64,000 nt of DNA from Xiphias gladius (lineage: Eukaryota > Chordata > Actinopteri > Istiophoriformes > Xiphiidae), in the NCBI RefSeq assembly GCF_016859285.1, contig NC_053419.1, positions 13,110,501-13,174,500 on the forward strand. The letters are read 5' to 3'. Shown here piece by piece: positions 1 through 13,476 of the stretch; within the stretch, counting starts at the first letter, position 1, and the number at the start of each line of letters is the position of its first letter. The notes under the pieces are model-generated. The model had not been told where the DNA came from, did no database searches, and worked only from the letters and a program-made list of their open reading frames with translations. A program made the position numbers and the translations under genes.

Positions 1-258
1 CCCCAGTCCGCAGGGGGAGAATGCATGATGTGAGACAGTCGAACTATGATGACTAAAAAATGATGACTAAAAGCTCCATCTATTCATACCAAAGTGCTGT
101 GGGGGCACAGTTGTGTTGTACCGTCTCTGATCAAACACTTCTTGGATAACAGTCTGGCATTACAGTTTATAATCTTGGATCACAGCCCCTAACCCGTTCT
201 ATCAAATGCAACTAAAAAGCACCAGCTCACTGGTTTATTTCTATGTGCAGGGTCTCAC

Positions 259-3200
259 TTGGCTTTGATAATAAAGTTGTAGGTTTCGTTCCAGTGGGCC
301 AGCAGGTCGGTGGCATCCTCGTCGTACACGCGGACATTGTGATAAGAGAACATCCCTGGGAAGAAGTTGTCAATCTCTCTGGTAACATTCAGGATGTAAC
401 CCACTCTGCAACCAAAACAACAATGCATTAGTTTTTCTTTCCCTGCTTATTAGGCAAACTATTACTGAACCAACAGAGTAGAAATGAATCTGTTTCACAT
501 GGTGAATCACTGCTGTCCTGATTAAATTACTGACTGAAAGCCGTGCAGAGATGTGCCTGCGTTTTCAACAGGTTACCTTGATACAGTATAATTTTATTCT
601 TTGCCTGCCAAAGCCTAAGATGTAAGATTGAAATATTGCTTTATTACATTTACTGGGTACAATACAGTGTCCAGATCCAATTCACTTTTTGAAATGGCAA
701 CATTCAACATTTACATGTGAACCAACACTCTCTCTTTTTGGCTAACACTGTCTTTGAAACTTATAAATCAAATGCATTTTTGCTTTTTGAACCAAGAGCT
801 GTGTCAAGATTTTGGCTTGGATTAATTTTTCCTCTTGTATTGTACATTCCATAGTAACAGACGTTATTAAATGAGAGCTGACATGAATCAATACATCATC
901 CAGACACACCTAAAGTTAATCCAACAGGGGAGATAAATATACCTTATTTACAGTTAATAGGAACTTTCAGGTAAAAATATACATATATAGCATTTATTTA
1001 ATCTTGTATAAGAATACACCATTTAAGATCAAATCAGGAAAACATGATGTATGTGTATCAGCTCACCCGCATTCACGTAGTTCTTCCAGGTTGGACGCGT
1101 TCCACTCAGAGCCCTACGAAGGTAAACACATAGAAACCTTTCAGTTAGAATACACTGGCTGCTAGGGGTTTACAGGCTAATTTAACTGTATGGAGGAAAG
1201 ACAAATCCACAGTGTTACAGTGTTTGAGTGTCAGCATGTAGGAAAAGCGAAGAAAATAATGTAAAAGTATGATGCAAAGGTAGCGTGAGGTAAAAATTCT
1301 CACCAAGTACACATGGTCAAAGATAAGCGTGGCCTTGTCCATCTGTCCCAGGATCAAAAGCATCTCGTTGTCTATGAACTCCTTGTACTCTTTGAGGTTA
1401 CAGCTCATATGCTGCTCCAGCTCGTTACGGATCTAAGAACAAGGATAAGACATTAAAAATCTATTTACTAAACCAGGTTTCCAAGTGTGTTTCCCACGGT
1501 TAGTCAAATACTAATATGTATTTTTTTAAACTTATTTTTGTTTTCTTCACTTCTTAAATTATCGATGCACAATGACCCACAGCCATGGTGTGTTATTTCT
1601 AAGCCATACTTGTGTGCAAAACTACATTAGAACCACTCTTTCACAAACACTGTATAAAGACATTCACATTTGCCAGGATGTATCTTTTTCCTACAGTGCA
1701 GTATTAAAAAAAGACCTAGACCAAATACACACATGGTTGAGGTGTTAACTTGGCACATACCTCCTTCGACGTGATGTTCTCCAGGTCTTGAAACATCATG
1801 ATGTTGCGTAGCTTGGCTTTAATGAGACACTCTGTCCTCTCTCGCTCAGTTGGCCTACACATAATGAGTCAGTACATCAGTGTTGCCGTCTGAATGCAAA
1901 TTAGCATGACAGCCTAACATGTTTCCACAGCTGAAAACAAAGGGCAGCGACAAAAGCACAACAGCTGGTGTGTAAAGCACTGCAATCTTTTCCATGACTA
2001 AGGATGCAAGCAAACCAGGCAGGAGGAAGCGGTCTTTTAGGCCAGGTAAGACCACTACTTTGTCTCCCAAGTACAAGTCTCAGTCCTCTTGCAGCACAAG
2101 AGATAATTAAATCAGGTGTGGGTGTACGGTAGGTGAACACTACAGCCTGGTTTCCCTAAATGTCATATAACACTTGCTGCTCCGATTTCCTCAAAACTAA
2201 ATCTTCTGGTTTGTTGCAAGAAGCAGCCTGAAGGGTCTCACCGGTCGACAAACATGGTGGGTGAATCGGGCCGGGTGGTCTCCAGGTCGGTCATAGCGTT
2301 CCACTCATTGATGCAGCTTTGCTCTGAGGTGATGCAGCTCTCATAGAAGGCCATCCATGTGAGAGCAATCCCCCCTGGGAAGTAGTTGAACCGGCGTGAC
2401 ACCTCGCATGCTTTGTGGAGAACCTGCAGGGCAGACCTGTGGCAACAGAGGGCAAAAAAAAGGCTTGACCGCCAAAAGCCATCGGCAGCAAAATGGATGT
2501 AATGTGAGAGGAGCGGAGCAAAGAAAATAAGGCAGACTTGTTTACCGGTAATTCTGATGAGTGAACAGCAGGTGGCATGTGGATGCAAGAGGAAGTCTTT
2601 GAATAAACCGTGTTGACAGTAGTGAACAGTGGCCCAGATAGTTAGACTGGACCAGGAGTGTCATCAACGTGACGATCATAGGGGGAAATTAATATCAAAT
2701 GTTTGTTTGAGTTGTTTAAAGCTGAACCAAACCAAGAAAATACATTTTTTCAATATTTTAACTAGATTGTAATTTGGTGGGAAGGTGATGCTGAATGCGT
2801 CTACTAAGTTTAAAGGACAGTTCGGTTTTCGGGCGACAGTACTTTCCTCACAGCTTTCAGGGACAAGCTTATAGATGTCTTTTTTTTTAATGCCCGTGTG
2901 CAGTGAGATTAACCTGGCTCTGTTTAATTGCTGGGTGTCTATGAGATAAACTGCATCCACTCAGTGGCAGGGAGACATCTCCACTGATGGATAGCTAGTC
3001 TAACAATTTACCAGTTCATAAAGTCACAATTTTCAACATCAAAGAATGCCCAGACCTCTTATTTACACGTACTCACACATGGATTCATATGGATATGGTT
3101 GGAATCACAAGTAACTGATGACATTTTGTATGTAGCTTTGTTAAGTGTTCACACCAGGCTAATAAGTACAAAGCCTCAATGCTGGAATAAGTCTAAACAG

Positions 3201-6200
3201 TTATTTCTCTACCGTTTTGTGGAGCTGCTACTTGATCCCATAATTGAGCTAACTTAGGCTATTCTCGGTGTTTAGGATACTGTTCCTTCACCCTGCACAC
3301 AGGCATATAAAGGATCTCCATGCGCCTACCTAATTAAAAATTGTACAAATTGTCATTTATATTACCACTAACTGTGGAAAAAAATCCAGCAGGACATACC
3401 CCCCCCCCCCAGAAAACTGAAATGAACTTGAACAACATGGCTTTAGGGTGATACGCCTGCTCCAAGAACTGTTTTGAGGTACTTAATGTAAGAGTCTAAG
3501 ACAACATTCATCCATCGCGGACAATGCATAACCCCCTGTCGTGATACGAGCCCACACACCACAAACACACAGCAGTAATCCCAGGTAAACGTGAAGAATT
3601 TCCTCACCACATGGCCTGCACAGATACAGGCTTGAAGACATGTGACCGCCCAGCTGTGTTCACGCTGAAGCCTCTGGTGAAGAAAGTAGAGGAGAAGGAG
3701 GAGGAGGAGGATCAGTTTGGGTCTGGATGGAGATGAAAAGTGATGAGGGGATGTAAACACAGACTGGACGGGGCTCGTTCATGGGACTATTCAGGCCACC
3801 AACCAGTGGAACATTCCTCCACCATACAGATGCAGAGACAATTTTAACAGGTCAGCAAGAATCACAGGGAGAGAAAAATGAATGTAATTCACTCCTCTGC
3901 CACTGGTGGGCAGTAAAACCTAAAAGGTGGAAAGCAAACACAACCCATGTCTGAAAACCCATGTAAAGAAGCAGCTTCAGACCTGGCTGAATTTGAGTAG
4001 AAAGGTTATACACTGGAAACTCCTGCCACATTTTTACGAGTGTGTTTCTAAAAGAAAAGATCCATTATTGGTTCTGCACCTACATTTTGAGAGCTGATCT
4101 AAGCATTAATTATTCCATGTTTTATGAAAAGACAAACTGAAACTTACCCATCTCCGTCTAAATGAATGTTGGTGTCACTCCACAGTGGCAGCACCATCCC
4201 AATAGAGCAATTTTTACTGAGGGTCAGAAAGATTAAAGAATTTCACAAATCTAATAATCAGATTAAACTCTACGAAATGTAACGCTGCAGAGAGATTAAT
4301 TACCTGTCCTTGTCTGTAAAGTCCATTCCCAGGACGATATTTTCCTCTGTATCCTGATGGCCGCTGGTGTAGATGACAACCATGTAGCGCACCCGGTCCG
4401 ACCATCCACTTTCTAACCGTACAGCCTGTGGAACAAAAGGAGACACTGCAAGAAACTGTGTTTGGAACAAAAATATCCATTGTTTACTGCTGTTGTCATG
4501 CAATTATTGCGTTCGACTGCATGATAACCTCTAAACCTGAAATCAAACAGACCGACTTTCAGTCAACAAATCTTTTTCTAAAATGGTTTTGACTTGAAAA
4601 TGAGTATGAGAATCAACACTTACACTGTCAGGTCTGTAATTTTCTATGTATTAAATAAAGTCAATGACTAAAGTCTACAAAGACCACACAAACAATGCAT
4701 GAAACCTACTATCCAAATATCTTTGAAGAAAATAAATGTGAGAAATGAAGCGTAAGTATTATACAAACCAGTTTAATGCGATCTTCAGACCGGAGGATCT
4801 TAAACATGACCTGCAGGTGTTGAGGTAAATCACCTGAAAGTGAACCATTAAGACTGATTATAAAACTGAAGGAGCTACAATTCAGTGCAGTCTTTTTTCC
4901 AACATGTAGCTTGATTAGACCAATTAAAAGGCTTTAATCAGCCTAACCACTTTGAGATTATTATCAAAGTCTGGGAATCTTGGCATGGCATAAAACATCC
5001 TAGAAGAGGAAACGATTTCCTGCCACCGTAACTTTAATGCAATATACATGAACTAAAACTGCCATTAATAATCCGAAAAATACTACTAAGAGAATATATA
5101 AGATATAGAGAAACTAACACACACTCTATTCAATAACAGGTTTCACTACAGAGACGCTCTTTCTGGACTTACTAACAAAAAAAACCAAAGGTCAGCAACA
5201 AACCGATCATTCATCTTCTTTTATTGTGCATTCATTGTTGGTTTTCTTTTGCAGTGGGAGGAAAAATGTTTGCAGATTTCTCTCAATGGAATCAAATCTA
5301 AACCCTGCCACCTCCCAGCGGTGCCTAGCTATGGTCGTAGTGAATAAGGCCCGAGTCACGCACAAACTGACTTCTGACTTGTCTGGCATTTCTTCCACGA
5401 ACGACATCAGACTCACCAAGGACGTCAGATAAGTAACTTGAAAAACAGAGCATCTAAAAAAGACCAAAACGGATCCGACTGCACTGAAGATTTAGTTTAT
5501 TTTTAGACCGTGCTCGCCTATGACAGATTTTATTATCACTTTGATGTGCAGACAAACAGCAGTAGCATGATTGCATAATAACACTTTGTTAAATCTGTTG
5601 GAGCCAATTAAAAAAAAACAAAAAACTAAAGTTTGGATGACACAGCAAAAATATCTGCAGTAGTTTAGACAATACAGGTGTCGTCAGTCACTGAGGGCTG
5701 GATGATGACATCAACATTGTTCTAGTTTGGAAGCGGAAAAAAAAAGCATGATACAAGTCCAGAGCACAAATCTGTAAGTCCTCTCTCTCATCATCTTATA
5801 TGTTCATTATTTTCATATTTCACGAACAAACACAGTTTTTGAACATGTTCAAAGAGCTTACGTACAGAAGCTGTCTATATGTTTCTTTGAAATTGCTTTT
5901 AAGCAAACTGCTTAAGGCTTTTTCTTGTTTGAAACGATCTGTGGGCATCCCTGGTTTTCAACCGCGGGTCACTTCAGGTCAGACCCAGCCAGTTAACAGT
6001 TCGGAATAAACACAGACAAACCCACAGAGGGAAAAGCCACCAAGGCAAATACAATTTTCCTTTTGTCTGGAGCTCACCTGTGCAGAAAATATGGGCAAAA
6101 AGAACAAGAGACAAAGCTTCTTGTCTCTGTGTGGTTGTGGGTGTTTGCTCCTACCTGCATGTTTATGGTGGGTCGGGGTCTTTGGTCCTTGTGCGCTGCC

Positions 6201-9200
6201 GCCCTGCTGGAGGAAGAGGGCGGCTCCTTTGACCATGAAGAAACTCTCACTGAGGCTGGAAAAAAGCGGAGTGGAAAACCAATTTAAGGCTATTGAAGTC
6301 TTGACAAGAGTAAACTTTGGGAAACAGGGTATTTATCGGATCTTCCGGTCATAAAAATCAAACTGAGTGGAAAAAACAAATTAGAAGCCAAGAAATTTCA
6401 AAACCACAAGACCACTAATTGTCTTAAAAGGACACCTACTCTTGAAAAACTTGTATCTGAAGACTCACACACATATTGTGCTTTCATTCATCCATACATG
6501 ACTTACAGTACACCACTGACCCCCTTCCTTGTCCCACAACCCATCTTACTTGTGCTTTGGACTGACATGGGAAAAGGAAATTGGCACCCCTACAGTATTT
6601 CCCATGACACATGAGAGGGAGGGTCTTGAACACATGAAACACCAGCTCCAACAGCACTGCTTAGCTTCATTCAAAATGCTAACCAAACTCCACTCTTCCC
6701 AAATAAAACTACACGAAAGTAATCCAGCCGTTTCTTCCCTGAGAGACAGTCTGACGCCATTCTTCAGAGGCAACAGAAGCCCCATTGTTTCTTCACGCTT
6801 TTGGCTAAGCATTTTATACATTATTTCTCCAGTCATTACCTCCAATCTAGAACCAGATCCTCAACCCCTTATGAAGAACCTTATGGCCTGAAATTAGAAG
6901 ACAATCTACACTTTTACACATTTGTAATATCTCACAGCATCATACAATGTGGGTGAAAGATGTACAGGGGATTGGGTGGGTTAGGTTGACAGGGTGACAT
7001 TATCTGGACTGAGCTACAACTGAATCATTGTTATCTATAAGTGAAGTAAAATGCTGAATAAAAACATGTTTGTAAAGAAATTTCAGTCCTACATGTCCAC
7101 AGAATAGAAAATATTAAGACTGCAAATAACAATTATTTTCTTAAGCGATTAATCTGAATATTACTTTAATCGACTGATTAATTTTTTTGGTCTATAAAAT
7201 ATCAGGAGGTCGTGAAAAAATGCCTCTCACAATTTCCCAGAGCCCTAAGTGACACCTTCAGATTGCTCGGTTCGTTGGAATAAAATTCCAAAGCCTGAAG
7301 ATATTCAATTTACTATCACATGAGAGGAGGAGAAGCAGCAAACCCTCAAAACAGAGAAGCTAAAAGAAATGAATATTTGGCATTATTGTTAAAAAAAAAA
7401 AAAAAAAAAAGACTGAAATGATTAATCAATTATTAAGCATAACCTTTTTTTTTTTTTAAACCAGATGAGCACAGAGACTCCATGATCCAGCCAAATCAGA
7501 ATTGGGATCAAGCCTTTCATCATGTCACAGGAACATGAAAGGGCTTCAGTCAGGTAACTGTATGTACAGTGGGCAGGCAGGTTACAGCCCTGCGTCTTTA
7601 CAGCAGGATGAACAGACTCCACTCGATCGGGTTCGCCGACCTCTGATGAATCTAGTGTTACACCGCGACTGTCCACATGTGCTCAGGCTTTAAGCCTTGC
7701 GCTCCGGTCCAGCCTGTGTTGGATACAGCGCTCCCGGGCCGTGGGCTTTGTTACGAAGGCTGCAGTGAGCAGGAGGAGAGCTTTGGCGTCTTTTCTCACA
7801 CAGGACAGGGCGCAGCTTTGTTTTAACCACAGTCTCATTCCCCTCTCAACCGACACACACACACACAAAGCCTGGTATGACTGAGTGGGACCATCACAAG
7901 GCCTTTTGTTTCAGCTCCTATGCTACGTGGTGTCATTGTTTCTTTTCAAACTTATGCAGAAGACTGATGATTTCGAGACGACAGGGTAAATTAACTACAA
8001 AGCTCGATGTGCAGTCGTAACATGAAGCTGGGAAAAACAACTTCCTTGAACAAACTGACACTACACTTGAGAAAAGGCTTGAATGCTTGAACATTATGCT
8101 CTCACAGAAAGAAAAATCGTCTCTCATTTGTTACCACGATCAAAGCTTAAAAACGTCGCCTGCATATTTATAAAATCGTCTTCTGTCCTACAAATGTAAC
8201 GTGATGTAATGCTGTTAATTTAAAATTAATCGCTGGTACCGGACATCCCATACTGCCGCTAAGTACCGAGTTACTCTAAAAAGTGCATATTACTAGGTCT
8301 TTATGTTTGTGCTGCCGTGAAAACTTACATGCGACAGATCTCCCTCCGAGTCAGAGCAGCTTTCTCCACAAAGTGAGGCAGCACGGTTAACATGGCTTTA
8401 CGTGAAGGTTTCACCACCAGATGCATCCCACTCGTTGTTCCACTATTTACAGTCCCCTTAGAAAACCTCGACCTCCTCCAAAAAGCCCTCTCTTATGAAC
8501 ATCTTTCCATTCATTATCTAAACGCGCATAGTGACTGCAGCCTCCCCCTAGTAGCATATTTTGGTTTAACGTCTCTCATCATGGTGTTGGTCCTGGCATG
8601 TCCCGCCTCCTCTCCTCCCGCAGCTTTCCTTCCTCCTCGGCCCTCAGTTCTCCTCCTCTCTGCTGCTGCGTCCACTACGTCTCTGCCCCCCCCTCCGTCT
8701 CCTCTGCGCAGCGCGTGCTTCAGCAATCGGCGCCGCTTCGCCAACACTCTGCCACAATACCACCTTTCATGCAAGCGCCGGGAGGCGGCAGAAATGCTAC
8801 TGGCCGTCATTCTCAAGTTTGACATGCGGAATGCTAAATTAAGACCCAACACCGATGACTCACTGAGCCACAGAAACATGTTACTCACTGAGTCAGACAA
8901 AGCACGACACGACTGATTCAACTGTGAATGACCCACACGCGCAGCGAGCACAATGACAGAGTCTGTGCCAGGGCTTTGCTGTGACACAAATCATGGCTTC
9001 TCTGACGTCGTGTTATTATAGAAAAGCTTTGTGACTGAGCAGGAACAGCTGTTTGTGTCCTCCCTGTTATGTAATTGAGGGGAGGAAACATTTAAAAAAA
9101 AAAAAAAAAAAATCTGTCACGTTAATCAAAAGCACTTCCAGCAGGTTTTTTCTCCTTGACAACGGTGAGAAACTGAGGGCTGTCAGAGAAAATAAACTGA

Positions 9201-11736
9201 TGCCGTACGCCTCTGAGAGAGCCAGATTCGAGGACTGAGGACAAGAAAAGCAGCTCATCACATGCCAAAATAGTTTTTAATCATCAAGGTGGCAGATTTT
9301 TTTGACAGTGCAATTAAGTGTGTACATTTCAGAACGACTGAGAATGCACGCAAGAGGTCGATGCAGGCACAAAACCCAGCTGGAATAAAATCCCTAGAGA
9401 TGTAAATGGACATTTTTCTGTTGTATTTCTGTTTATAGACAGTGAAACAATATTTTTCAGAACCTTGAACTGTTCAATAACATCTTGAGTAATTACCACT
9501 CAAGATTTAGCCATTTTTATAGGCATCTTTGTCTTTTTTCTTGGGTTTTAGGTTCCTTGCAGCTTTATACTTTGTTAAATTGACAAAAAGAGAAGTTTAT
9601 GCTGAAAAAAAAAAGGACAGCATGTATGTGGAGTAAGGACAGTTTAAAAGCAGTTAAACAAAGACAGACCGGAAAAACGAACAAATCACCCTGGACTCTA
9701 CAGGGTTACTTCCAGCTTTCCTGTGCAGTAGTATTTTATTTTGTTTTAAAGGTATTAAAACAGTTTCCTAAAGTATTTTAGAAATAATCGGACTAATATG
9801 TAAATATACAAAAGAAAATTGAGCCCGAACTGTTAACTAAGAGAACAAGCTGTGTTGTTAAGATCATACTTTTACTTAGACAACTTGAAACAGCTGCTCT
9901 CTCTCATCCTTGTTGTCATACCACCATCTCAAATACAATCAGAGACCGAACATTAACGCCTGACACCCCACTGCCTGTTGGGATTTTCCCCTTGTTGCTG
10001 CCACTACCGAGTCGATTCGTCCAGGGTCGGATGGCCCACTGACCACAGAGACAGGACACAAACACATCCCCGCGGTAGGAAACGGTTTGTCATGCCTTGT
10101 AAGTTTGTTTGACATCTTTGCCCCTACAGAGCGTCCGATGCCCGACTTTTTAAAAACAGAAAGATCTTACCTCTGGTTATTTTTCCGGTCATCGTCGCTT
10201 CCAAAATCCTGAAAGACAAAAAAAACAAACAAGGCAGACACTTGAGCGACTGGCGCGGCGTTAGGCTGTGTGAGGGAAAACCGGAAAACCACACACAGTT
10301 TCTTCCTGCACTCAAAAACGGCCCTCTTCATGAGTCGAAGTCTGCAGTCCGGCAGAACCCGAGACCTGTTCCTGCTGAGTGCTGGACTGGAACGGGGAAC
10401 AGGGACTGCCGCACTGTGCATAGTGCACTGTCGCTTGGTGTTTGAGATGCGAGGTGGTAGGGGAAGTGGTCAACAAGAACAAAAGTGTGCCCGCGCCATC
10501 TGCTGGTCCCCCCCTGCTCAGTGTTGCGATCCTCGTCTGCTGTGGACGTCCCAGTGAATCTTTAGGACACCTTCAAACAGCACAGGTTCAGCAAAAGACA
10601 AAAAACAAACAAAAAAACTCCACATCCAAACATCTGGCTGACTCTTGCAGAATAGTGAGAGGACCGTGATATTTAAAAAAAAACCCACCTATCACCAAAG
10701 GAAGAATGTCACTGCTTATTTTTGTGCCTCGGCTCAGCCAGACTACTTATGAGCACATAATCCACTTTCCCTGCAACGAGGAAAAAAAAAAAAAAAAACC
10801 GGAGCACTAACCCTGATGTGACAGTGTCGCTGGGGTGCACGGCAGGATCTAGCACTGGTCCGTATCTGAAGGATGACTTGGCCTCGCGGATGGGATTCTC
10901 CTTTCTGCCTCACAGAGTCAGCGTTCTGCCCGTCGGGCGCTCAACCCGACTGCAGTTTCCTCCAGCCCCCCCCCCCCTCAAAAAAAAAAAAAGTTACCGC
11001 CTATCTTTTCATCTAATGGTGTGAAATGTTAGACTAGTCTGGGGACCGCGAACGTTCATACACAAGGTAGTGTTTCGCGTGGCGCTGCATACAAATGGGG
11101 CTCGGAGCCTGGGGGGCATCTGTCGCAGCGCGGGACACCTCGGCGATCTCACGTCGCTTGACCGTGCGCCCCCGTGGCGCCGCTCGTCGAACGCCCTCGC
11201 AAGTTCCCTGAACATCTTGACCGGGCTGCCGCGCGTGATTCGGAAACCCCCCCCCCCCTTTTAAAAAAAAGTCTCCTTCCCCGACGCCCGGGCTGCGTTT
11301 CCAGCCAATGCGAGCCCAACAACAAGGGGGGGGGGGGACAACCTGAGTGCGACGCAGCAAAATGTTTGTGCGCGGCAGCAAAATGAGCACTTTGTTCTGA
11401 CGGCTGAGCCCCCTCCCCCGCTGCAGGATTTTGTTTACAAATCCGCTGCCACGGTAGCCACAGACAAGCCTCTGCTGGCCCCCCGTGCAACAATGGGCTA
11501 TGTCAAGTTTATAACACGCACAGCGTTGACGGAAGTCAGGTTGACCCTTCCCCGCATGATATTACAGAGCAGCCAGACCGTATTGATGCAGGCGCATTCT
11601 CGGCGTTTTTTCAGACCGCGCACACAAAGACCCAGCCCCGGCTTTCGCCACTTACCTCCCCCGCACTGCTGTTGGTCGTGCTGGCCGAGGATGCTGCGCT
11701 CGGGGTGGGAGAGCGCTGCAGAGTCACCAGGGCCAT
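259..11736 (-). CDS. ssh1: Slingshot protein phosphatase 1 (partial; 3' part off the left edge)
   Basis: Cofilin phosphatase that promotes actin turnover. Twelve coding exons read leftward, all in phase: 11656-11736, 10171-10208, 6155-6255, 4769-4833, 4304-4425, 4148-4216, 3608-3673, 2242-2436, 1761-1854, 1304-1432, 1067-1113, 259-405. They give about 384 residues. The start is the Met of MALVTLQRSPTPS, the family N-terminus. Order seen: slingshot N-terminal region with SESFFMVKGAALF and RVRYMVVIY; DEK_C-like region at about 249-305 (TERERTECLIKAKL to NEMLLILGQM); then the start of the dual-specificity phosphatase domain (IFDHVYLGSEWNASNLEEL, VTREIDNFFPG, DLLAHWNETY). The HCKMGVSRS-type active-site loop is not in the window; the gene stops after ...IIKAK at 259, and bases 1-258 are intron. 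SSH1 is preferred over SSH2 from the N-terminus and from the svop neighbour. No stops or frameshifts seen. Confidence 0.93.
7118..7380. repeat. Dispersed teleost repeat, 'ATCGATTAATC/TCTATAAAAT' family, copy 1 (ssh1 intron 2/3 region)
   Basis: The copy shows a degenerate CGATTAATC start, GGTCTATAAAATATCAG, then CACAATTTCCCAGAGCCC and AAGATATTCAATTTACTATCA. The same blocks recur at 12562-12936 and, in reverse orientation, at 42569-42865. I recognise it as a common interspersed repeat of fish genomes but do not assign a class. It lies in an ssh1 intron. Confidence 0.7.
8392..8987. other. GC-rich islet in ssh1 intron 2 with long ORFs on both strands; possible alternative promoter
   Basis: A locally GC- and CpG-rich stretch lies in the 3.9 kb intron between ssh1 exons 2 and 3. 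It carries a 174-codon plus-strand ORF (8392-8916) overlapping a 157-codon minus-strand ORF (8514-8987). Neither product resembles a family I know. The minus ORF is Arg/Gly/Ala-rich, as expected when GC-rich non-coding DNA is read. An internal ssh1 promoter or first exon is possible; coding function is unlikely. Confidence 0.3.
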
Positions 11737-11767
11737 GGTCGGTGGGCTGCAGCCGTGGAGGGCAGCA

Positions 11768-11813
11768 GAGGAGGAGAGGAGGAGGAGGAGGAGGAGGAGA
11801 GAGGGGAGGAGGA
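11768..11813. repeat. GGA/GAG purine tract in the ssh1 leader
   Basis: An imperfect GGA trinucleotide run lies 32 bases upstream of the ssh1 start codon. On the transcribed minus strand it reads as a CCT-rich leader. Confidence 0.75.
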
Positions 11814-12031
11814 TCTGAGAAGATGCGCCGCTGAGATTGTCTCTCTGTCACCGGGGAGAAAATGCCTAGTCAGACTCCCATCCAGCCGCACCTGACTCCT
11901 GAGCCCCGGCGGTGCTGCCTTTCGGTCCTGCTCCGTGCGTCCTCTGCGGTTACCGGGGTCCTCATGAGCGGGAAGTCCGGAGAGATTTCCTCCGTTTGCA
12001 CCGAGCCAGCCGCAGACCCCGAGATTTCATC

Positions 12032-12057
12032 GCTGCTGCTGCTGCTGCTGCTGCTGC
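12032..12057. repeat. GCT (CAG/CTG) trinucleotide repeat, about 8.5 units, near the ssh1 promoter
   Basis: This is an uninterrupted GCT run within the CpG-rich region upstream of ssh1. On the minus (gene) strand it reads AGC/CAG. It is probably in the 5' UTR or proximal promoter. Confidence 0.85.
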
Positions 12058-12561
12058 GCAGACAGACAAACAAAACACGGTGCAGGTTGCAAGCGGGCTA
12101 GAAATGACATACAGCTCCGTCGGCTGCCTGTGATTGGCTGGCCTAGTTCGCGTGTGCGCTGTCATTGGGCCAATGTTGTCAAGGTGACTGGCCAGACTAG
12201 GAACTCTCAAATACGAATGTTGACGAAAGTATCTACTGCTAATGTTCGGAAACGCGGCGAAATCGCCAAATATTTTCCCGATCTGCTGATTATTTTCTAG
12301 ATTCGTTGTTTGGTTTCTGGGATCTGACATCAGAAAACAGTTAAACACCGCCATAATTCGCCATAGTCCAAGGTGATGTCATAAAATGCCATGTTTTGTC
12401 CCACCAGCCGTTCAAAACCCCCAAATAATCAACTCACTATAATGTTAACATACAGAAAAGCTGCAAATTTTCACATCTGAGAAGCTTAAGCAAGAGAATA
12501 TTTGGATTTTATATATAGTTATATAAATGATAGGCTAGTAAATTAACTTCATGTCAATCAA

Positions 12562-12936
12562 GGGCTGCAGCTAATGATTGTTTTTATTATTGATGAACTT
12601 TGCCAATTATTATCTCAATTAATCGTTTTGTCTATAAAATGGCAGACAGAAGTGAAAAATTCCAGTTCTAATTGCCCGCTCCCCAAGGTGAGGTCTTCAG
12701 AAGTCTTATTTTGTCCGACTAACAGTCCGATACCCAAAGATATTCAGGTTACTATCATGTATGACAAAGAAAAGCATGAAATCATCACACTTGAGAAGGT
12801 GGAACAAACAAATGTTTGGTATTTTTACTTCAGAAAAATGACTACAACAGTAACTTGATCATCAAAATAATTGTCAAATCATTTTTTGCCGATCGATTAA
12901 TCAGCTCTAGACTAATCGATTAATCAACCAATCGAT
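12562..12936. repeat. Dispersed teleost repeat, 'ATCGATTAATC' family, copy 2 (most complete)
   Basis: It begins AGGGCTGCAGCTAATGATTG and ends in a run of ATCGATTAATC-like motifs. Internally it has TTTGTCTATAAAATGGCAGA, CCCAAGGTGAGGTCTTCAGA and CCCAAAGATATTCAGGTTAC. It lies between the 3' end of svop and the 5' end of ssh1. A 94-codon ORF inside is incidental. Confidence 0.75.
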
Positions 12937-13476
12937 CATGTAGGCCCATAATAACAGAACCATGTATATCTGAGATATACTCTGAGATTTACTGACAAAA
13001 TGAAACAAAGCTTAAGGCAGATTGACGTGCTTAAATGGACAAAAGACACATGGCTTCATACAAAAATAAATCCAAGAAGTAATCTTTATCTAAAATGTAT
13101 AAAATAAAATTCTGAGCCTCTTGAGGGCAAGGCTTGAAATGTGTAGCTCTAAGCAGAGCCTGCAAAGAACATCTTCATTTTCCAAAATGTCCCTCTGTTG
13201 GTTCTCATGGCCTAAATGGAAGAGAGGATAAACAAACCAGTCCAAGTCCAAATGTGTTTCCGCTCTCATTAGACATGGGCAGTAGGCCTACCCTCAATTA
13301 TCACTCCCTGCCTTTAATGAGATTGTCCCCTGCTGCTCTTCACCCATCATCGCTCAGATGATTCAGTCCATAGTTAAAGAGACAACTGCGGCATCTGCAG
13401 CAGCCTGGGAGGTGACAAAATATCCCCCTTTCAGTGTTTTTTTTTTCTTCTTTTTTTCTCCTTCCTCCTGGTCAAT

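Larger units (their letters stand above)
11737..12180 (-). promoter_or_regulatory. ssh1 5' UTR and CpG-rich promoter with CCAAT boxes
   Basis: This GC- and CpG-rich sequence lies immediately upstream of the ssh1 start codon. It includes three CCAAT pentamers: ATTGG at 12133-12137 and 12164-12168 (CCAAT on the minus strand) and CCAAT at 12170-12174. No TATA box is visible. CpG-island character extends leftward over 10.2-11.9 kb. The transcription start is inferred to lie at about 11.8-12.1 kb; it is not seen directly. Confidence 0.55.

Noticed and set aside
8392-8916. 174-codon ORF as a real gene in ssh1 intron 2
   Set aside because: It overlaps a similar-length ORF on the other strand, is low-complexity Pro/Ser in the GC-rich part, and resembles no family.
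11870-12354. Several overlapping ORFs on both strands in the ssh1 promoter region
   Set aside because: They arise from a CpG-rich sequence and the GCT repeat (poly-Ala, poly-Ser, poly-Leu frames); no family match.
12574-12858. 94-codon plus ORF
   Set aside because: It lies entirely inside the dispersed ATCGATTAATC-family repeat.
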